Source: Thermoprotei archaeon
GTDB lineage: Archaea > Thermoproteota > Thermoprotei > Thermoproteales > B15-G16
Direction of reading: 5' to 3'
Length of the DNA: 64,000 nucleotides
Assembly: GCA_003649205.1 (NCBI GenBank)
Contig: QMRC01000003.1
Coordinates: 17,048 to 81,047 of the forward strand
Position numbers and translations under genes: made by a program. Below, piece by piece: positions 1 to 7,406 of this stretch. Position 1 is the stretch's first letter; the number at the start of each line of letters is the position of its first letter. The notes under the pieces were generated by a model. The model did not search any database and had not been told where the DNA came from. It saw only the letters and a program-made list of their open reading frames with translations.

Positions 1-486
1 ATCGAAATCACTCAACTCAACATCAAGACCAAGACCAGAGACAACACCAGCACAGTAACGAACAACACCCTCAACCCAACTACGAGAACAGAAGAACCTA
101 TGCAACTCAACAATGAGAAAAACCCTACCGTAGACCTGCACTAAGAAGATCTTAGCAACATAGGGAACACACCTAAACAACGTAGTGACATCAGGAACAT
201 GAGAGAAATTCCTCACCCTAAACACGAGCAGAATACAGGACCACAAACCATGACCACAAACATACACACCACGATCCACACAACGAGGACGAGAAGTCAG
301 GTAAAGACACAGGAAATGAAGGAACTTGGGGAAGGTAAAGAACCAGAGTAACCAGTACGGAATAGCGAGTACGAGGTACGTGGGAGTTCCTTCGGTGAGG
401 GAGATGTAGCTGAGCCAGGTACCGGGGAATGTGTAGAGTGTGAGTAGTGTTAGGGTTAGGAGCTTGATTGGTAGGGTGTACCACAT
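1..486 (-). CDS. Hypothetical membrane-associated protein, 3' end cut by window edge
   Basis: The minus strand is open without a stop from an ATG at 486 to base 1, 162 codons. The first 45 or so residues are very hydrophobic, with Trp- and Leu-rich runs that look like two membrane segments. A Cys-rich, basic soluble part follows. On the minus strand a TATA-like CATAAGAATT at about 511-520 suits a leaderless transcript. I do not recognise the family. Codon use changes inside the gene: the first 40-50 codons are A/C rich on the coding strand and the rest is G/T rich. That the frame is real is inferred from its length and sensible composition. Confidence 0.55.
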   Translation of the reverse strand, partial: MWYTLPIKLLTLTLLTLYTFPGTWLSYISLTEGTPTYLVLAIPYWLLWFFTFPKFLHFLCLYLTSRPRCVDRGVYVCGHGLWSCILLVFRVRNFSHVPDVTTLFRCVPYVAKIFLVQVYGRVFLIVELHRFFCSRSWVEGVVRYCAGVVSGLGLDVELSDFD

Positions 487-637
487 GGTTCTTCCCGAGA
501 TCTCCACATTCCTGAATTCTTATGGGGGTCTACAGGAAAGCTGTATTGTGGGGATGTGACTTGCCCTGTGGTGGTTTGGTGTCTGTGGGTGGTGGGGTTA
601 TTAGGGTGTTTGGTGTCTACTTACCGGGTGTTTTTGT

Positions 638-1057
638 GTGACTCGTAGGAGGTTTAGGTCTGAGGAGGAGTTTGAGGCTTGGCTTAGGCGTAGGAGGATT
701 CTGTACTGGATCATAACTGCTATAGGTATTGCGCTCATTGTCATTGGCTGTATCCTGAAGTACAGTAGTCCTCCTGTTGTTGGTGATGTTGCCAGTATCC
801 TAGGTCTTGTCGTTACTCTCTATGGTTTGTTCACGAGTAGGGATGAGGAGATTATTGGTAGGTTGGAGAATACTGAGGTCGAGCTTCACGAGGGATTTGA
901 GAGATTGGAGAAGGAGATTCATGATGGGGTTTCAAGGTTGGAGAGGGAGCTACGTGAGGGATTTGTGAGGTTGGAGAGGGAATTTCGTGAGGGGTTTAGT
1001 GGGTTGGAGGTTCTTCTTCGTGAGATTAGGGATGAGTTGAGGAGGAGTAGGTCTTGA
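638..1057 (+). CDS. Small two-helix membrane protein with C-terminal coiled coil
   Basis: 139 residues from a GTG start. A basic N-terminus is followed by two predicted membrane segments (about residues 22-42 and 47-66). Residues 72-137 form a charged coiled coil of near-repeats built on the pattern EGFxRLExEx, four or five copies of about 11-12 residues. A TATA-like GTTATTAGG at about 596-604 lies upstream. The shape, a membrane anchor with a cytoplasmic helix bundle, resembles many uncharacterised archaeal proteins; no function can be assigned. The repeat unit is degenerate at DNA level, so it is protein rather than nucleotide repetition. Confidence 0.7.
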   Translation: MTRRRFRSEEEFEAWLRRRRILYWIITAIGIALIVIGCILKYSSPPVVGDVASILGLVVTLYGLFTSRDEEIIGRLENTEVELHEGFERLEKEIHDGVSRLERELREGFVRLEREFREGFSGLEVLLREIRDELRRSRS

Positions 1058-1084
1058 GGGGTTTGGGGATAGGAGGAGTGGGGG

Positions 1085-1173
1085 TGGTGCCCCCGCCGGG
1101 ATTTGAACCCGGGACCCTCCGGTCTCTGCTCTGGTCTTCAGCCGGATGCTCTCCCAGGCTGAGCTACGGGGGC
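1085..1173 (-). tRNA. tRNA-Phe (GAA) with a 12-nt intron, CCA encoded
   Basis: On the minus strand a full cloverleaf can be folded. The acceptor stem GCCCCCG/CGGGGGC has 7 pairs, the D stem is GCTC/GAGC, and the T arm is CCGGG-TTCAAAT-CCCGG. The anticodon stem is TCCGG/CCGGA with mature loop CTGAAGA, giving anticodon GAA (Phe). The raw sequence carries 12 extra bases (ACCAGAGCAGAG) between positions 37 and 38, the canonical archaeal intron site. Discriminator A and CCA follow at 1088-1085. The 5' end is 8 nt after the stop of the CPBP gene on the same strand, so the two may share a transcript. Confidence 0.95.
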
Positions 1174-1181
1174 TCTTGGTC

Positions 1182-2057
1182 TCACTTTCGGTTTTCTCTC
1201 TGGGGTTTATGTTGTTTTCTTCGTGTTTTTGCTCTGTGTACTGTGTGGGTTATTGCTGCTGTTGCGGTCCATGCTGTTAGTGCTAGTGTTCCTGTGCTTG
1301 GTGAGTGTATGTCTGGTAGTGGTGTGCTTAGGTACATGTAGGGTGCTAGTGTGTTGTAGGTTGCGTGTACTAGTGCGCAGGGTAGGAACCCCATCTCGTC
1401 TCTCAGTACCTTCATCACTGTGCTCACTGCTATCATGAGTGGTGTCTGCACTAGTAGTCCTGTTGCTCCTGTTGTTGGGTAGTTGAGTCTGTAGTTCAGT
1501 ATCATTGGTGTGTGCCATAGTGACCAGATTGCTCCCACTACTGTGCTGTGGAGTGGTGTCTCTAGTGGTGTTTCCCTGTACTTGCTGAGTGCTCTCCTGA
1601 GCTTTACGTACATGTACCCTCTCCAAGCTACTTCCTCACCTATCACGACTGCTGTGTTGAGTAGTGATGCACTTAGTGTAGTTGCTATGAACGTTGCTGT
1701 GTCGAGTACTTTACTTGGTTCGTGTAGTGGTTCTACGAGTGGTCCTCTCACGTCTACTCCAAGTGCTGTCGCTACTGCTAGTGCTATTGCCCAGGTGATC
1801 CAGGGTATTGCTAGTGAGGTCGGTATTGCTAGCTGTGGTTTCTTGATTAGTGGTTTCACGTACTTCCAGATCTCTACCCTCCTCTTCACTACGAGGTCTA
1901 CTGCTGTGGCTGATGCTGTGGGTACGTACGATACTGCTATCATTGCTTGCTGTGGGTCTACGTTCATTGTCTTGAGTAGGTGTACTAGTGCTGTTATTGC
2001 TGTGTAGCATAGTGCTGTGTACGTGATTAATTCCAGTACTTCTCTCCTATTGTTCAC
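1182..2057 (-). CDS. CPBP family intramembrane metalloprotease
   Basis: 291 residues from a GTG. The protein is mostly membrane helices. It carries the CPBP (CAAX protease and bacteriocin processing) signature: a Glu-Glu pair followed by Arg in GEEVAWRGYMY (about residue 140), then SLWHTPMI, then a His in LVHATYNT near the C-terminus. In this family the Glu pair and the two His residues make the membrane-embedded metal site. The substrate is unknown; archaeal members are often linked to stress or bacteriocin-like functions, but nothing nearby suggests a partner. tRNA-Phe lies directly downstream. The coding strand is A/C rich while the plus strand here is G/T rich. Confidence 0.85.
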   Translation of the reverse strand: MNNRREVLELITYTALCYTAITALVHLLKTMNVDPQQAMIAVSYVPTASATAVDLVVKRRVEIWKYVKPLIKKPQLAIPTSLAIPWITWAIALAVATALGVDVRGPLVEPLHEPSKVLDTATFIATTLSASLLNTAVVIGEEVAWRGYMYVKLRRALSKYRETPLETPLHSTVVGAIWSLWHTPMILNYRLNYPTTGATGLLVQTPLMIAVSTVMKVLRDEMGFLPCALVHATYNTLAPYMYLSTPLPDIHSPSTGTLALTAWTATAAITHTVHRAKTRRKQHKPQRENRK

Positions 2058-2128
2058 GTGTGTTGTGTATTTTTGGTGAGTGTTAGGTTTATGCTGTATT
2101 TACTGTCTTGTCTACGTGGGTTCTGTTC

Positions 2129-2395
2129 ATGGATGTTAAGGAGCTTGGTGAGTACGTTCTCCGTGGTCTCGATACTATGAGGAGTCTCATTGAGGTTCTC
2201 CTAAAGGAGACTATCTTCAAGGCTGATCCCGATGTTGCTCGTGAATTTAGCTCTGCTATTACTCTACTCACTTCCTTGACCGCTCTCTACGCTGTCTTGA
2301 TCTTGGTGTCTGCGTTCAGGAGGGTTATCGGTATTATCCTAGCTATTGGTTGGGTTATGCTCCTCGTGGCTATGCTCATCCTCGCATTTAGGTGA
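2129..2395 (+). CDS. Small membrane protein, unknown function
   Basis: 88 residues from ATG 2129 (MDVKELGEY); a TTG in frame at 2108 would add seven residues. The N-terminal half is amphipathic and charged. The C-terminal half holds two hydrophobic stretches (about residues 45-61 and 68-86) that fit a membrane hairpin. It ends 8 nt inside the convergent LysE-type gene. I do not recognise the family. It is called real because of its clean hydrophobic pattern and its position between the divergent CPBP gene and the convergent transporter gene. Confidence 0.55.
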   Translation: MDVKELGEYVLRGLDTMRSLIEVLLKETIFKADPDVAREFSSAITLLTSLTALYAVLILVSAFRRVIGIILAIGWVMLLVAMLILAFR

Positions 2396-3038
2396 TTTCG
2401 AGGTAGTTCACTACGGTGTATGCTGCTGTTGCTATGAGTATGATCGCTAGTGTCAGTAGTAGGTAGGAGTAGTACCTCGCTGTTAGTAGTTTAGCTCCCC
2501 TCCTAGATAGCTCCGCTACTAGTGGTAGCCATAGGAGGTCTAGCCATACGTGTGCTAGGTACATTACTGGTAGCGCTACTGCTACACCTAGCTCGGCTAC
2601 TGCTGCTATGACTGGTAGGGCTACTGTTACCCACCATAGTAGGAAGAATATGTTTGTTCCTGTCAGTACTACACCGATGATTACTGGTTTCATACCCCTT
2701 ATCGCCGTATTGGACATCACTTCTCCTCCTCTCCTCTGCCGTATCGCATCTCTCACTAGTAGGTACGAGAAGTAGGTTATGAACCCTATGTACACTGCTA
2801 GGAGTGGTGTCATCACGTACCACTTACCTAGGTACTCTCTAACTGTTGTGAGTAGGATTGTGAGTGTTGTTACGTATGGTAGTTCCACTACTACGTGCCC
2901 TATTGCTACCTCGAGACCTGCCCTCCACCCTCCCCTGGTTCCTACTGCTATTGTACTTATGGTTAGTGGTCCTGGTGATAGTGCTCCACTTGGTGTTATG
3001 GCGATTGTTAGTAGTATTAGTTGGAGGAGCTTGCTCAA
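2388..3038 (-). CDS. LysE/RhtB family exporter
   Basis: 216 residues from a TTG. The N-terminus has the family pattern of a first helix ending in SPGPLTISTIAVGTRGG, then GLEVAIGHVVVELPY. This closely matches LysE/RhtB amino acid exporters, which have six helices and about 200-215 residues. About six hydrophobic segments can be seen. It would act in the cytoplasmic membrane as an exporter of amino acids or related metabolites; the substrate cannot be read from the sequence. It is divergent from the unknown gene that starts near 3125 and overlaps the small membrane gene at its 3' end. Confidence 0.85.
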   Translation of the reverse strand: MSKLLQLILLTIAITPSGALSPGPLTISTIAVGTRGGWRAGLEVAIGHVVVELPYVTTLTILLTTVREYLGKWYVMTPLLAVYIGFITYFSYLLVRDAIRQRRGGEVMSNTAIRGMKPVIIGVVLTGTNIFFLLWWVTVALPVIAAVAELGVAVALPVMYLAHVWLDLLWLPLVAELSRRGAKLLTARYYSYLLLTLAIILIATAAYTVVNYLEIT

Positions 3039-3124
3039 GTGCCTTACCTCCCTGTTGCTTGGTTCTTGGTGTTTCCTACATTGGGTATTCCTTAATTACC
3101 TTTACTCCCTACTTCTTGGTTTGG

Positions 3125-4051
3125 GTGCTCTGTGTGTTTCCTGGTTTTGAGGATTTGCTTCAGGAGGTTGAGGTTGTTAGGGAGTTGATTAATCGTGTTG
3201 AGAGGGTTTATGGTAGGAGGGTTGTTGTTCCTGAGTGTGTTAAGGTTTTGTTTGGTGATGTTGGTCGTGTGAGGTTTGGTGAGGTTTCTAGGCTTGATTT
3301 TGCTCGTAGGTTTCGTAGGTTTAGGGATGTTCTCTACCTGGTCTACTTCGTGCTGTGTGTACTGGATAGGTGTAGGGATTTGATTAGGAGGGTTAAGTCT
3401 CCTCTCGATGCTAGGGGTAGGAGGGTCGTTTCATTGGTTAGGAGAGGTCTTCAGTTTGGTGCTCAAGTTCTTCCTAATCTATACCTGGAGAGTAGGCTTG
3501 GTCGTGTGGTCTCGGTGTTTATCTCTGTTCCTCCGAAGCCCACTACTCTGTCTATACCTGAAAGAGCTAGGTCTATACTCAATCTACTGTCTCAGGTACT
3601 GAATCTCGATGTTCTTGTGTATGGTAGGTACGTGACTAGTATGCTGGATGTCGATTCTGAGGTTCCTGTTAGGGGTGGTGGTTTTGCTGTTGTTTGTCGT
3701 AGTTCTTCTGGTTGGTGGGAGAGGTCTAGGGCTGTACCTGATGTAAAGTTATTTAAGTGGATTATCGAGAGTAGGCTTAGTTCCAATTGTCGTGAGATTG
3801 TGTCTAGTTGCTTGGTTTTGAGTGGTGATGTCCCTTATGTTAAGGAGGTTGGTCTACTGTGTATGGTTCCTGAGGTGTATTCCTGTAGGTTTGTTGTTGT
3901 GTCTAGGTGTAGGGTACCTGGTGATGTTAGGGATGTTCTTAGTAGATTCGGTATTGAGGTTGTTGATTCTGTTGTTCCGAGGTCTGATGGTGAGGAGAGA
4001 GTCATCTCGATGTTTAGGGATGTCCTCATGTATGGTGTTGTTGAGGGGTGA
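3125..4051 (+). CDS. Unknown Arg/Val-rich protein
   Basis: The frame is open from further upstream, but that part lies opposite the LysE-type gene, so a start after 3100 is more likely. A TATA-like CTTAATTACC at 3090-3099 points to a leaderless GTG at 3125 (308 residues); GTG 3134 and TTG 3155 are alternatives. The protein has a helical N-terminal half (residues about 10-110) and a C-terminal mixed alpha/beta part with several Cys. I see no known motif. It overlaps the MFS gene by four bases (GTGA), so the two are translationally coupled and may work together. Confidence 0.6.
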   Translation: MLCVFPGFEDLLQEVEVVRELINRVERVYGRRVVVPECVKVLFGDVGRVRFGEVSRLDFARRFRRFRDVLYLVYFVLCVLDRCRDLIRRVKSPLDARGRRVVSLVRRGLQFGAQVLPNLYLESRLGRVVSVFISVPPKPTTLSIPERARSILNLLSQVLNLDVLVYGRYVTSMLDVDSEVPVRGGGFAVVCRSSSGWWERSRAVPDVKLFKWIIESRLSSNCREIVSSCLVLSGDVPYVKEVGLLCMVPEVYSCRFVVVSRCRVPGDVRDVLSRFGIEVVDSVVPRSDGEERVISMFRDVLMYGVVEG

Positions 4052-5229
4052 GGTACTTGGGTAAGTCAGGTAGTAGGTCTCTTTGGAAGAACATCTACTT
4101 ACTTGGTTTAACTAGCTTCTTCACCGACATGTCTACTGAGTCCGTGCTGTCTATTCTACCTGTGTTCTTTACTGAGGTCCTCGGTGCTCCTAGGTGGTTG
4201 CTTGGTTTTGTAGATGGTCTAGCTGAGAGTATTAATTACTTGACTCGTGTATTCTCTGGTGCTGTAGCTGATAGGTTAGGTTCTAGGAAGTGGATTGCTT
4301 TTCTCGGTTACACGATATCGAATGTAGCTAAGCCAATGCTCTACTTTGCTACTTCGTGGTATCACGTACTGGTTATTAGGATTGTAGATAGGTTTGGTAA
4401 GGGTGTTAGGGGTCCACCTAGAGACGCGTTAATTAGTCTATCTGTTAGGGAGAGGGTTACAGGTAGGGCATTTGGTATCCAAAGGGCTCTCGATGAGCTA
4501 GGTGCTACTCTCGGTCCACTAGCTGCTACTCTCATCCTCTTACTCGGTCTTGGTTATAGGTCTGTCTTCCTCTTCTCAGCTATACCTGGTGCTCTAGCTC
4601 TTCTCAGCTTACTCCCTGTAGTTGATGTAGGTACTGGTACTGGGGGTAGAGAGGTATCGATTTTCACCATGTACAGGAGATTGCCTAGAAGCTACTTGAG
4701 GGTACTAGTACCCATATCCATCATGTCTATTGGCTTCACCTCATTCTCATTCATACTCCTACTAGCTAGGTCATCGGGTATTCCCGAGTACTTAGTACCA
4801 ATGGTCTTCCTACTCATACACTTCATGAATGTCCTAGGGTCATTTCTCAGTGGCTTTCTCTGTGATGCAATTGGGAGCTCTAAGGTGCTACTGATGTCAT
4901 TTCTCATGTACTCGGCAACCTGTGCAGTACCTGTACTCCTGCAGATTAACCCCTTAATCGCTGTTGTCACTGCTGTGCTCTACGGTCTCTATCAAGGTAT
5001 CTATGAGGTATCTTCAAGAGCACTTGTACCTACGTACGTACCTAGTGAACTTAGAGGTGTTGGTTACAGTGCTCTTCAGGTAGCATCGGGTGTACTATCG
5101 ATAGTTGGCTTCACGATCTTTGGCTACCTATGGGATGTTGTTGGAGTGAAAATTGCCTTCACGTACTCTCTCACTATAGCTCTAGTATCGTCGCTAGTAC
5201 TGTACCTACTGACTGTGAGAAGGGAGTAA
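4048..5229 (+). CDS. Major facilitator superfamily transporter
   Basis: 393 residues with about 12 hydrophobic segments. The first loop has TDMSTESVLSILPVFF, and the loop after helix 4 has DRFGKGVRGPPRDALI, a motif typical of one group of prokaryotic MFS transporters related to drug efflux proteins. The start GTG overlaps the stop of the preceding gene (GTGA). The substrate is unknown; drug or metabolite efflux is the family guess. Codon use drifts from G/T-rich at the 5' end (GGT, GTT, AGT) to A/C-rich at the 3' end (CTA, ACC, GCA). Confidence 0.88.
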   Translation: MRYLGKSGSRSLWKNIYLLGLTSFFTDMSTESVLSILPVFFTEVLGAPRWLLGFVDGLAESINYLTRVFSGAVADRLGSRKWIAFLGYTISNVAKPMLYFATSWYHVLVIRIVDRFGKGVRGPPRDALISLSVRERVTGRAFGIQRALDELGATLGPLAATLILLLGLGYRSVFLFSAIPGALALLSLLPVVDVGTGTGGREVSIFTMYRRLPRSYLRVLVPISIMSIGFTSFSFILLLARSSGIPEYLVPMVFLLIHFMNVLGSFLSGFLCDAIGSSKVLLMSFLMYSATCAVPVLLQINPLIAVVTAVLYGLYQGIYEVSSRALVPTYVPSELRGVGYSALQVASGVLSIVGFTIFGYLWDVVGVKIAFTYSLTIALVSSLVLYLLTVRRE

Positions 5230-5282
5230 GTACATAGAGAACATCTTCACTTAGTACCTCACTTAACCTCTCTACTCACTAC

Positions 5283-5768
5283 CTATCTGGTGTAGGTCAG
5301 TAACCACTCTACCACTGGTACCGCTATCCCTACGTCCTCTACCCTGTACCTCGCTTCATGGAGACTCCATACATGGACTTCATAGGCTTTAGACCAAGTC
5401 AGTGCTATCCTCTCTTCCCTAAGTACTCTGGATAGGTCTGTTGATGCCATTCCCAGTAACCACGTTGTCCATCTACCTCTCTTCTTAACTTCTTCAAGTT
5501 GAGGTACCTTAAGTACTTCGGCAAGTACCTTAATGCACTCTTCAACAGCTCTGTACAGCTTCTCAGATGATTGAACAGGATCTCTCTTCCTAATGTACTC
5601 CTTGGCTTCTTCAAGGAATTTCTCAGCAATTTCAAGTCTAGCATTGGTGAGTTCACGTACATCTAGATTCAGAGTATTCGCCAGTGCTTTCAGTACTACA
5701 TCGTTAATATCAATACCCAGTTCCTGAGCTTTCTCTATAAGCCTTCTAGGTACGTAGATTACCTCCAT
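5283..5768 (-). CDS. PaREP1 family protein
   Basis: 161 residues from ATG 5768 (MEVIYVPRRL); an upstream frame start at 5840 is less likely because family members begin like this. The N-terminal part, PRRLIEKAQELGIDINDVVLKAL (abbreviated here), resembles a small DNA-binding-type helix pair. The body has the PaREP1 pattern FLEEAKEYIRKRDPVQSSEK, then a KRGRWTTWLL motif and an HEARYR motif. PaREP1 proteins are multicopy in hyperthermophilic crenarchaea and are all-helical, HEPN-like in appearance; their function is unknown. No nucleotidyltransferase or toxin partner is visible beside it. Confidence 0.8.
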   Translation of the reverse strand: MEVIYVPRRLIEKAQELGIDINDVVLKALANTLNLDVRELTNARLEIAEKFLEEAKEYIRKRDPVQSSEKLYRAVEECIKVLAEVLKVPQLEEVKKRGRWTTWLLGMASTDLSRVLREERIALTWSKAYEVHVWSLHEARYRVEDVGIAVPVVEWLLTYTR

Positions 5769-5880
5769 GTACTCTTCCTCGGTGATACCCCCACTAGTGA
5801 GGTGGTAAAGTGTGGTGTGTGATCCCCGCGGTTGACCCACTTCATCGCTTCCTGTCTTAACAGGGTCTCTGTGGGTCTAA

Positions 5881-6636
5881 GTGAGTGTTGCGGGTAGGTA
5901 CTTATGTACCTTACGTAACAGACTTAGTGTTGTGGTTTATATGGAGATTGTGCTCAATACTCTGTGTGAGTACTTTGGTGATGTTTGGCGCATTAGACCT
6001 AGTGGTAGCCTGTACCTAATTGAGTTGAGGAGAGATGTCCCTAGTTATGAGCTGTATCCTGTTCAGTGTGTTGTTTGGAGTAGGTGGTTTTGCTGTTTCT
6101 GTAGGTTCTTTCACTACAGTGTTCGTAAATTTCTTGAGTTTGCTGAGCCTCGTGACTTGAGGAAGTTGGATAAGGGTATTCCTGCTGCTGTTAGTGGTGC
6201 TGATCTATGTGAGAGAGCCATTAAGTTCCTATCTCTTGACGTTAATTGGAGGAGGGGTAAGTCACTTAGTGCTATTAAGGAGCTTGCTGAAGCTCTTGAG
6301 GTCTTTACGAAGATCTTAAGTGATGAAGCTGTTGCTCAGGGTACTCCATACTGCTTTGCTGGTTGGATTGTGGACTTTGCTCAGCTACCTCAGGTTCTGA
6401 GGAATTACGGTATTAGAGGTTGCTTCGCTACAGCTCTTCTCCTAGGTCCTGATGGTGTTCCCGTTCTCGCATCTGGAGTCTTGGGTAGAGCTTCAAGAGG
6501 TGTACTGGTGAAGGTGCTAAGTGTACTCATTAGATGCGTTCTTAGGTGCTGTGATGAGGATCTTAAGTGGGTTCTCTTCGGTTCACATAAGGTTCAGAGA
6601 AGTGATGTTGAGAAACTACTTAGGGAGAAGGTTTAG
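5881..6636 (+). CDS. Unknown Cys-rich protein
   Basis: 251 residues from GTG 5881; ATG 5941 (MEIVLNTLCEY) is an alternative start. The protein has about a dozen Cys, including a WFCCFCRFFHY cluster near residue 70, then a helical stretch with KSLSAIKELAEALEVF. The C-terminal part has a PDGVPVLASGVLGRASRG segment resembling profilin/roadblock-like beta strands. I do not recognise the family. It overlaps the convergent gene at 6633 by four bases. Nothing in the context gives a role. Confidence 0.6.
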   Translation: MSVAGRYLCTLRNRLSVVVYMEIVLNTLCEYFGDVWRIRPSGSLYLIELRRDVPSYELYPVQCVVWSRWFCCFCRFFHYSVRKFLEFAEPRDLRKLDKGIPAAVSGADLCERAIKFLSLDVNWRRGKSLSAIKELAEALEVFTKILSDEAVAQGTPYCFAGWIVDFAQLPQVLRNYGIRGCFATALLLGPDGVPVLASGVLGRASRGVLVKVLSVLIRCVLRCCDEDLKWVLFGSHKVQRSDVEKLLREKV

Positions 6637-6956
6637 GTTCCTGAACAGTAGAACGTATAGAGCTTGTCAATCCTCTCCTTTGCCTTCTCATGTAGATCCT
6701 GCTTTCTCTCGTACGTTCTAATCAACCTCTCAATTTCAGGTACCGGAATTCCAAGGTTTGTCGACAGTTCCTGCAGTGAAATTCCCTTATCCACAAGCTC
6801 CTTAAAGAGGTATCCTAGAGCTACCTTCTCCTCTATATGTAGTGTTGCCTTTAGCGACTTCTTGAGGAGGTATACAAGTACCTTCTTCTCCTTATCCTCT
6901 AGAGGTAGCTTAGATACGAACTCCATCCTGATGCTCTTAACCTTTTGAGAACACAT
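6633..6956 (-). CDS. Small helix-turn-helix-like protein
   Basis: 107 residues from ATG 6956, chosen because AGGTGAT sits five bases upstream, a good archaeal ribosome binding site. The protein is helical. Residues about 66-95 (GISLQELSTNLGIPVPEIER) read like a helix-turn-helix that could bind DNA. The leader before it is GC-rich and can fold into a hairpin (see separate entry). It lies downstream of the hydrogenase genes on the same strand, but its own TATA-like ATTTAAAG at about 7049-7056 suggests a separate transcript. Family not recognised. Confidence 0.6.
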   Translation of the reverse strand: MCSQKVKSIRMEFVSKLPLEDKEKKVLVYLLKKSLKATLHIEEKVALGYLFKELVDKGISLQELSTNLGIPVPEIERLIRTYERKQDLHEKAKERIDKLYTFYCSGT

Positions 6957-6969
6957 GTGTATCACCTGC

Positions 6970-7027
6970 GCTGCAGGGCTCATCCCGGGCGTGGACTAAC
7001 GCCCCGTCACCCTGCCGAGGAGGCTAG
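6970..7027 (-). ncRNA. GC-rich structured leader or small RNA
   Basis: In AT-rich surroundings this 58-base stretch is strongly GC-rich. On the minus strand GCAGGG pairs with CCCTGC, and inside it GGGCG pairs with CGCCC around a TTAGTCCA loop. The internal loop has TGAC on one side and GGGATGAG on the other. It begins about 26 bases after a TATA-like ATTTAAAG and ends before the ribosome binding site of the gene at 6956. GC-rich islands in hyperthermophile genomes usually mark structured RNA. It has no CTGA box, so it is not a standard C/D RNA. Class unknown; it may be a regulatory leader or a separate small RNA. Confidence 0.5.
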
Positions 7028-7061
7028 GTATAGTAAGGTACCTAAGGCTTTAAATCTACTC

Positions 7062-7406
7062 TCAAGGTTTGATAATGAGATCACTTGGTCTATCAGTAGA
7101 TAGCTCGTACTCTTCTGTTGGCTTAATGGCTTTTACTGGACAGACCTCTACACATTGGTGACAGAATATGCAGCGGTATATGTGGAATACTGGGTACCTC
7201 CTCTTATCTTTGGTAATTAGCTCTATGGCAAATGATGGGCAATACCTAGCACAGAGACCACATCCAGTGCACTTACTGTAGTCTACTCTGGGTACTCCTC
7301 TGTACCCTGGTGCTGGTGGTAGCTTCTCCTCAATAGGTACCTTCACTGTTGCTGGTTTTCTAAAGAGGTTAGAAAATGTTTCCTTAATTATTGCAGGTAG
7401 TCTCAT
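7062..7406 (-). CDS. Group 4 [NiFe] hydrogenase ferredoxin-like subunit (NuoI/EchF type)
   Basis: 114 residues with two [4Fe-4S] motifs: CTGCGLCARYCP at about residues 42-53 and CIFCHQCVEVCP at about 79-90. It is the polyferredoxin subunit that carries electrons between ferredoxin and the small subunit in energy-converting hydrogenases and complex I relatives. It overlaps the large-subunit gene by four bases and is the last hydrogenase gene of the run. All eight Cys are present, so both clusters should form. Confidence 0.9.
   Translation of the reverse strand: MRLPAIIKETFSNLFRKPATVKVPIEEKLPPAPGYRGVPRVDYSKCTGCGLCARYCPSFAIELITKDKRRYPVFHIYRCIFCHQCVEVCPVKAIKPTEEYELSTDRPSDLIIKP

Noticed and set aside
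1054..1341. 95-codon open frame on the plus strand
   Set aside because: It runs through the tRNA-Phe gene and opposite the CPBP gene; composition is an antisense shadow.
2864..3124. 5' extension of the unknown gene at 3125
   Set aside because: It lies antisense to the LysE-type gene; the frame is open by composition only and a promoter lies at about 3090.
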